Assembly: GCF_014199265.1 (NCBI RefSeq)
Contig: NZ_JACIJG010000015.1
Span: 1-64,000 of the forward strand
DNA length: 64,000 nt
Reading direction: 5' to 3'
Origin: Brucella daejeonensis
GTDB lineage: Bacteria > Pseudomonadota > Alphaproteobacteria > Rhizobiales > Rhizobiaceae
Under the pieces are notes generated by a model that was not told where the DNA came from, searched no databases, and saw only the letters and a program-made list of their open reading frames with translations. Below, one piece after another: positions 59,203 to 64,000 of the stretch. The stretch's first letter is position 1. Each line of letters opens with the position of its first letter. The position numbers were made by a program, and so were the translations under genes.

Positions 59203-62200
59203 ATGAACAGCATTATCAAGCGGCCGGGCTTCGATGATCGATATGATCGGACCCGCCGACAGCACGCTATTGCCTTTCCAGATTTGGGGCGTGACGGTCA
59301 GGGCATCTACCTGCAATCTGCCGACCTCAACGAAATGCAGTCGCGCGCGCTCGACCAGACGCGGCGCGGACTGGACTACATCTTGCAGGATGGCCGCATT
59401 ATGGACGGCCAAGACCCTGTCGTTGAAGTCGAGGATGACGACAATATCCGGGTGCGGCTCCCCGCCTCCCCGATCTATATCGGCGGCATTGTCCACGACG
59501 TGGCTGGCGCGACCTTTGTGCTCCCGAACAAGGGCGATGTCACGATAGGCGTTCGGTCCACTGAATTGCTTGTTTCAGACATTCAGGACGAAAGCCTGAA
59601 GGGACAGATTTCCGGCACCGAAGCGTTCATGGAAGAAGGCCCCTCGCGGGTTGAAATCGTCGTCGAGTGGGGGCATTCGCTCGATGGGCTTTCCGGCGCA
59701 CTGCTGTCCGTTTTTCAAGTTCGCGACGGCGTCATCCTGACGACGTCGACGAACATCGATTTCTCGGAAATCTACAAGGCAATCGAAACCTATTCCGGCG
59801 AAAGCAACGGCTCCTTCGTCAACAATGGATTTATGGTGACAGCGCTCGGCCCGTCACCTGAAGACAAGCAGGTCTTTTCCGTTTCGGAAGGAACGGCCTA
59901 CGTCAACGGCAGGCGCATCATCCGTAAGCAGGCCATGCGTTTCGAAGTCGAGGAGACGCCCGATCTTCGCAACGTCGATGCCGAGCCGCATCCATTCACG
60001 GCGGCAACGGGCGGAACGCAGACTTTCAAGGTCTCGAAAGCTCCTATCGACAGCGTGCGTCGCGTGACCGTTGAGAAGGAAACGACGGAAACAGTTATCC
60101 ACGGCCCATATTCGGGCGCGGTGGACCCGTTGCAGCATCCTTCGGTGACGGCCATTCTGGAAATCAAGCAGGGGGCGACGGTTTACACCTCGCCCGCAAG
60201 CTGGTTGCTTTCGCAAGGTCAAATCGACTGGTCGCCCGGCGGCGCGGAGCCATCGCCGGGTAGCTCGTACACCGTCAAATATCGGTATAACGAGAACGTC
60301 CAGCCTGTTTCGATCACGCGTGACGAGGTTACCGTCAGCGGCGCGGCGAACGGCACCAACGTCCTGATAGACTACGCCTATAAGCTTCCCCGTATCGATG
60401 CGCTATGCATGGATATGACCGGAGCGATGGTCTATGTCGCAGGCGTTTCCGCAGTGTCCCGGCCTCGCCCTCCTGTCGTCGCGTCAACGATGATCGAGCT
60501 TGCCCGGATCGCGAACGATTGGGGTCGCAAACCTATCGTGGAACCGACCGGCGTTCGCAACGTGCCCTACAATGAAATTCAGGATATGCGCAGAATGCTG
60601 ATCGACGTTTACGATCTCGTCGCGCAGGAACGCCTGAAAAACGATGTGACAGCCCGCGACGTCGGTGCAAAGCGTGGCTTGTTTGTCGATCCGCTTCGCA
60701 ATGACGCCATGCGCGATCAGGGGATCGCGCAGACGGCGGCGGTGTTTGGCGGAAAAATGCGCCTGCCGATCACGCCGCGCCTGCATACGTTCCCCGCATT
60801 CAACGGCATCAAGCATCTTGATTTCGTGGAAGTGTCCGTCATTCGGCAGAACCGGAGAAGCGGGGCAAAAAAAATCAACCCGTATCAGACGTTCACGCCG
60901 ATGCCTGGGCGGGCCAGTGTCGAGCCTTCGACCGACATATGGACCGACAAGCAAACCGTATGGACGTCACCGGAAACGCAGGCTTTCGAGGCGGCGGAAG
61001 GCGAATACATCACGGGTATTTCGCTGGAACAGCAGGTCGAGAAGATCGGCGAGCATCTTGTCGAAGCCGAGTTCATCCGGCAGCGTGAGGTCAAGTTCCG
61101 TCTGGAAGGGTTCATTGAAGCCGAAGCGCTCGACTATATGGAGTTCGACGGCATCGAAGTGACCCCGACCGTTTCCGGCCCGGCGAATGCCGACGGCGTG
61201 ATTACCGGCAGCTTCACCATTCCCGCCAACGTTCCGACGGGATCGAAGTCGATCTATTTCGAGGGATCGGTTGGGACCATTGCAGGATGCAGCTATGTCG
61301 GTCGCGGCACGATCACGGTTGAAGAATATCGCCTTACCTCGGCTATGGAGACTTCGACCGAAAGCTTGCCGCAGCCTGTCGTCAATAATACCGTCATCAA
61401 CAATGTGACGAACGTCACGAATGTCACGGTCAATCAGGTCAACAATGCGACCCCTGTCACGCCGCGTATGCGCGACGGCGGCAGTGACGGCGGCGGCGGA
61501 CATGACCCATTGGCGCAGACATTCACGCTCGCGCAGTCGTGGTGCCTTTCCGGCATCCGGTTGATGTGTGCAAAGGTCGGCTCTCGCTCGAACTCGATCC
61601 TTGTGCAAATCCGCACCGTTGACGTTGGCCTGCCGACCTCAACCGTTCTTGCCGAAGCGTTCGTCGCCGGAACGGCGCTTGACGAAGGAGAAATCTTCAC
61701 CGCTCGTTTCCGCTATCCGGTCTTTCTGCAAGGGGGCCGCGAATATTCCTTCGTCGTTCTGACCGACGACGCGGAACATTCGTTGTTCGTTGCAGAGATC
61801 GGCAAGATCGACCTCGACTTGGATGCAGTCATTACAGAGCAGCCCTTTACCATCGGCGTGCTTCTCTCCTCGTCAAATGCCTCGACGTGGACGGTGCACA
61901 ACGAGGCCGATCTTTGGTTCGAGTTGCTTGGATGCCGGTTTGATCCGGTCGAAAAGGTCGTGCCAATCGGAAGCTTCAAGGCGACGAAAATGTCGGACGT
62001 CATCGTCCGGGCCGGGGTTGAATATCCCGATCCTTCGGTTGACGTCTCCATTCGCCTGACGCGGCCAAATGGCGAAGTCATCGTTTCATCTCCATCGCAG
62101 ACCATCCGCTTCGATGAGTATTTTCAGAACGAGAATATTCAGGTCGATGCGGTGCTGCGCGGAACGGAGCGCGTGACCCCGTTCATTTTCCCCGACATTC

Positions 62201-62526
62201 AGATCGTGGAAGGCGAACTCCAGCCGACCGCCAATTATGCAACGCGGGCAATTGATGCACTGGATACGAACCGGGTGCTTGTCACCATCGATGCGCTCCT
62301 ACCTGCCGGATCGTCGGCAAAGGTGCAAATCGGGATGACGGGCGATTACCCGGAAATTCCGGTGTCGAGCGCAACGCAGCTTGGCGACGGTTTGGTCGAA
62401 CAAACCTTTATTCGTTCCGCCTACCCGGCGGCAAATCTCGATGCGCGGGCGATGATTACGATTTCGGGCACGCCAGCAGCGCGCCCGGAAATATCGGCGC
62501 TCCGCATGTTGCTTTCGAAGGTGTAA
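59203..62526 (+). CDS. DUF4815-type tail protein
   Basis: The 1107-residue protein starts at ATG 59203 (GTGAGG upstream) with IIKRPGFDDRYDRTRRQHAIAFPDLGRDGQGIYLQSADLNEMQSRAL, as DUF4815 phage tail proteins do. About 730-755 is an Asn/Val/Thr run (VVNNTVINNVTNVTNVTVNQVNNATP) that looks like a trimeric coiled-coil or triple-helix neck, followed by a Gly-rich hinge and beta domains. It is probably a baseplate-distal or fibre-anchoring structure of the tail. Confidence 0.82.
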   Translation: MNSIIKRPGFDDRYDRTRRQHAIAFPDLGRDGQGIYLQSADLNEMQSRALDQTRRGLDYILQDGRIMDGQDPVVEVEDDDNIRVRLPASPIYIGGIVHDVAGATFVLPNKGDVTIGVRSTELLVSDIQDESLKGQISGTEAFMEEGPSRVEIVVEWGHSLDGLSGALLSVFQVRDGVILTTSTNIDFSEIYKAIETYSGESNGSFVNNGFMVTALGPSPEDKQVFSVSEGTAYVNGRRIIRKQAMRFEVEETPDLRNVDAEPHPFTAATGGTQTFKVSKAPIDSVRRVTVEKETTETVIHGPYSGAVDPLQHPSVTAILEIKQGATVYTSPASWLLSQGQIDWSPGGAEPSPGSSYTVKYRYNENVQPVSITRDEVTVSGAANGTNVLIDYAYKLPRIDALCMDMTGAMVYVAGVSAVSRPRPPVVASTMIELARIANDWGRKPIVEPTGVRNVPYNEIQDMRRMLIDVYDLVAQERLKNDVTARDVGAKRGLFVDPLRNDAMRDQGIAQTAAVFGGKMRLPITPRLHTFPAFNGIKHLDFVEVSVIRQNRRSGAKKINPYQTFTPMPGRASVEPSTDIWTDKQTVWTSPETQAFEAAEGEYITGISLEQQVEKIGEHLVEAEFIRQREVKFRLEGFIEAEALDYMEFDGIEVTPTVSGPANADGVITGSFTIPANVPTGSKSIYFEGSVGTIAGCSYVGRGTITVEEYRLTSAMETSTESLPQPVVNNTVINNVTNVTNVTVNQVNNATPVTPRMRDGGSDGGGGHDPLAQTFTLAQSWCLSGIRLMCAKVGSRSNSILVQIRTVDVGLPTSTVLAEAFVAGTALDEGEIFTARFRYPVFLQGGREYSFVVLTDDAEHSLFVAEIGKIDLDLDAVITEQPFTIGVLLSSSNASTWTVHNEADLWFELLGCRFDPVEKVVPIGSFKATKMSDVIVRAGVEYPDPSVDVSIRLTRPNGEVIVSSPSQTIRFDEYFQNENIQVDAVLRGTERVTPFIFPDIQIVEGELQPTANYATRAIDALDTNRVLVTIDALLPAGSSAKVQIGMTGDYPEIPVSSATQLGDGLVEQTFIRSAYPAANLDARAMITISGTPAARPEISALRMLLSKV

Positions 62527-62529
62527 CCC

Positions 62530-64000
62530 ATGGCTACGACGCCGAATTACAACTTGCCCCTGCCGAACAGCAGGGGCATTCAAATCGCGGAAATGGAAAA
62601 GGTCGCCGGTGCGATTACCGGCATCGATACGGTCCTCGATGGCATTCAGACGTCGACACAGACCGCGCTTTCTGAACTCGATGACGCGACTTGGAAGAAA
62701 GCCGAACTTCCGGCTTCGGACGTCGGCAAGGCGGTTCTGAATGCGGATAGCGAGCAGTCCGGCCGGGAAGCATTGGGCCTGTCGAATATCGAGCTTCACA
62801 AGCTCTTTCTCATGACGTCGGGGGCATATGGCTCGGCCACGAGCGATATAGTAATTGATGACCTCCTGCCCGGTGATTTCGGCCTTTATAACTCCGGGCT
62901 GCCCGGTTCACCTTATTTTCCGGGCGTGAACTTTTGGTGGATCGAAACGCAGCAGATTTACGGCGATAGGCACAAGCGCCAGATTGCGACATCATACCGG
63001 ACGGGCGAGGATGCCGAGCCGGTCGTTATGGCCCGCGTGACCAATGCCGACGGCGTTTACGGACCATGGCGTCGGTTCGCCATGGAAACCGACCTTCCCA
63101 AACTCGTCAGCGTGGGGAGCGAGCAAAACTTCACGCTTGCTGAAAAGGCACGAGGCCGGGCAAATATTGACGCCCTCGGCTCAAGCGATAGAGGCGCGGC
63201 CAACGGTGTTGCGTCTCTCGGTTCTGACGGGAAGGTTCCGTCCGGACAGCTTCCGGCCTTGACCACCACGGCGACCGTCGGCGCGGCCATGGCGGGAGCC
63301 AATTCCAAGGCGACCCCGGCAGACGGCGATTTCTTCGCCGGTGTGCAGGCTGGCGGTTCGACCATGTTCAAAACGACATGGGCGAACATCAAGACGGCGC
63401 TCGCCAGTGTATTCCTGCGGCTGACTGGCGGAACCCTTACCGGGTTCCTGACCCTTCACTCTGCGCCGACCGCAAATATGCACGCAGCGAACAAGGGGTA
63501 CGTCGACACCGGCCTGAACGACAAGCTCGCCCTGTCGGGCGGAACGCTGACAGGCGCTCTGTCTGGCACAACGATTTCACTGTCGGGCGGTATGTCAGGA
63601 AGCCTTACCCACCGGTCCGGCGGCGGCTATATGAATATCGGTTCCTTCAACGAGGGCACTTACGGTTCGGGCTATTGTCGTGCTTGGTGGAATGAAAACG
63701 ACAATATTCTGACGTTTACGGCAACCGATGGCGATGCCATTGTGAAATCGGAGTATTTCCAAACAACCCGCCAGCCCACGGATGTCAGTCACCTTACGCG
63801 CAAAGACTATGTAGACAACCTCGTCAATGCCCGCGTTTCCAATGTTCGCCGGGTGGGTCCGTCAAGTGTCTCTTCTATAACTAAAGGCGGTTCTTGGGAT
63901 GCGCCAAGCGGATATTTCGTGACCGGGTTGTCGTACGCACTCGAAGGAGCAGCTATCGGCCTTCGCTCATACCAGCCTCAAGTTTATATCAATGGCGCAT
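62530..64000 (+). CDS. Tail fibre protein (3' end beyond window)
   Basis: A frame starting at ATG 62530, three bases after the DUF4815 stop, stays open for 490 codons to the window end. The start MATTPNYNLPLPNSRGIQIAEMEKV is typical of phage fibres. Later repeats of the form LSGGTLTGALSG and LTGGTLTGFLTLHSAPTANMHAANKGYVD / DVSHLTRKDYVDN are the familiar tail-fibre units (Gly-Gly-Thr-Leu-Thr-Gly and AxNKxYVD). It should determine host receptor specificity. The receptor-binding tip is not visible. Confidence 0.9.
   Translation, partial: MATTPNYNLPLPNSRGIQIAEMEKVAGAITGIDTVLDGIQTSTQTALSELDDATWKKAELPASDVGKAVLNADSEQSGREALGLSNIELHKLFLMTSGAYGSATSDIVIDDLLPGDFGLYNSGLPGSPYFPGVNFWWIETQQIYGDRHKRQIATSYRTGEDAEPVVMARVTNADGVYGPWRRFAMETDLPKLVSVGSEQNFTLAEKARGRANIDALGSSDRGAANGVASLGSDGKVPSGQLPALTTTATVGAAMAGANSKATPADGDFFAGVQAGGSTMFKTTWANIKTALASVFLRLTGGTLTGFLTLHSAPTANMHAANKGYVDTGLNDKLALSGGTLTGALSGTTISLSGGMSGSLTHRSGGGYMNIGSFNEGTYGSGYCRAWWNENDNILTFTATDGDAIVKSEYFQTTRQPTDVSHLTRKDYVDNLVNARVSNVRRVGPSSVSSITKGGSWDAPSGYFVTGLSYALEGAAIGLRSYQPQVYINGA

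Larger units (their letters stand above)
27097..64000. mobile_element. Prophage integrated at tRNA-Val, left part (right end beyond window)
   Basis: An integrase gene begins the region 16 bp from the tRNA end. It is followed by a complete early operon, an immunity switch, replication genes, two methyltransferases, head genes and a contractile-tail baseplate module that continues past the window end. Genes overlap at ATGA junctions throughout, unlike the chromosomal part. The head genes are lambda-like and the baseplate genes P2/Mu-like, so it should be a temperate contractile-tailed phage. No inactivating mutation was seen in any core gene. Confidence 0.93.

Overview
The window reads as a chromosome segment of a Brucellaceae alphaproteobacterium, most likely the Ochrobactrum branch of Brucella. 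The evidence is a 126-residue Omp10 lipoprotein close to the Brucella form but with many substitutions, a homospermidine synthase, CpdR, and short intergenic palindromes of rhizobial type. Composition is GC-rich, and the + and - strand genes are tightly packed.

Positions 1 to about 27,100 are ordinary chromosome. In order they hold the 3' end of an IS630-type transposase, homospermidine synthase, omp10, ferrochelatase (hemH), an SPFH/NfeD membrane pair, the arabinose-5-phosphate isomerase of Kdo synthesis, an outer-membrane beta-barrel protein, galU, an MltB-type lytic transglycosylase, a DUF459 protein, an APC amino-acid permease, the gltBD glutamate synthase operon, a threonine aldolase, a small heat-shock protein with a sigma-32-like promoter, a lysophospholipase-like hydrolase, a HisN-type phosphatase, an N-formylglutamate amidohydrolase, cpdR and tRNA-Val(GAC). 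Between hisN and the amidohydrolase, a 470-bp gap holds a candidate small RNA and two adjacent palindromic elements bounded by CTAGTGG/CCACTAG.

From the 3' end of tRNA-Val to the window end (about 36.9 kb, right end not reached) lies a prophage. Its integrase gene ends 16 bp from the tRNA. A leftward early operon (34702 down to 27113) carries a hypothetical protein, a 27-residue membrane peptide, an HD hydrolase, SSB, a DUF2303 protein, a phage sliding clamp (DnaN), two small membrane proteins, a Gp37/Gp68 protein, an excisionase-like protein and the integrase. A lambda-like switch (S24 repressor against a Cro-like protein) sits at 34.7-35.9 kb. Six copies of one 17-bp operator, ATCGCA-N5-TGCGAT, lie in two clusters of three and overlap both divergent early promoters.

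The rightward early and middle region carries a CII-like regulator with its own operator pair, a beta-class DNA methyltransferase, a HicA/HicB toxin-antitoxin pair, a C5-cytosine methyltransferase with about eight internal repeats, a zinc-finger/Toprim primase and a P4-type SF3 primase-helicase. It ends in a 10-copy iteron array (five direct, five inverted) that is the best candidate for the phage replication origin. The late genes are a lambda-like head module (small terminase, GpA large terminase, portal, gpW-like, ClpP-type protease with a nested scaffold start, decoration protein, capsid E) followed by a P2/Mu-like contractile baseplate module (gpV, gp25, gpJ, gpI, a DUF4815 protein and a tail fibre running off the end). 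Sheath, tube, tape measure and lysis genes are not in the window and presumably lie beyond 64,000.
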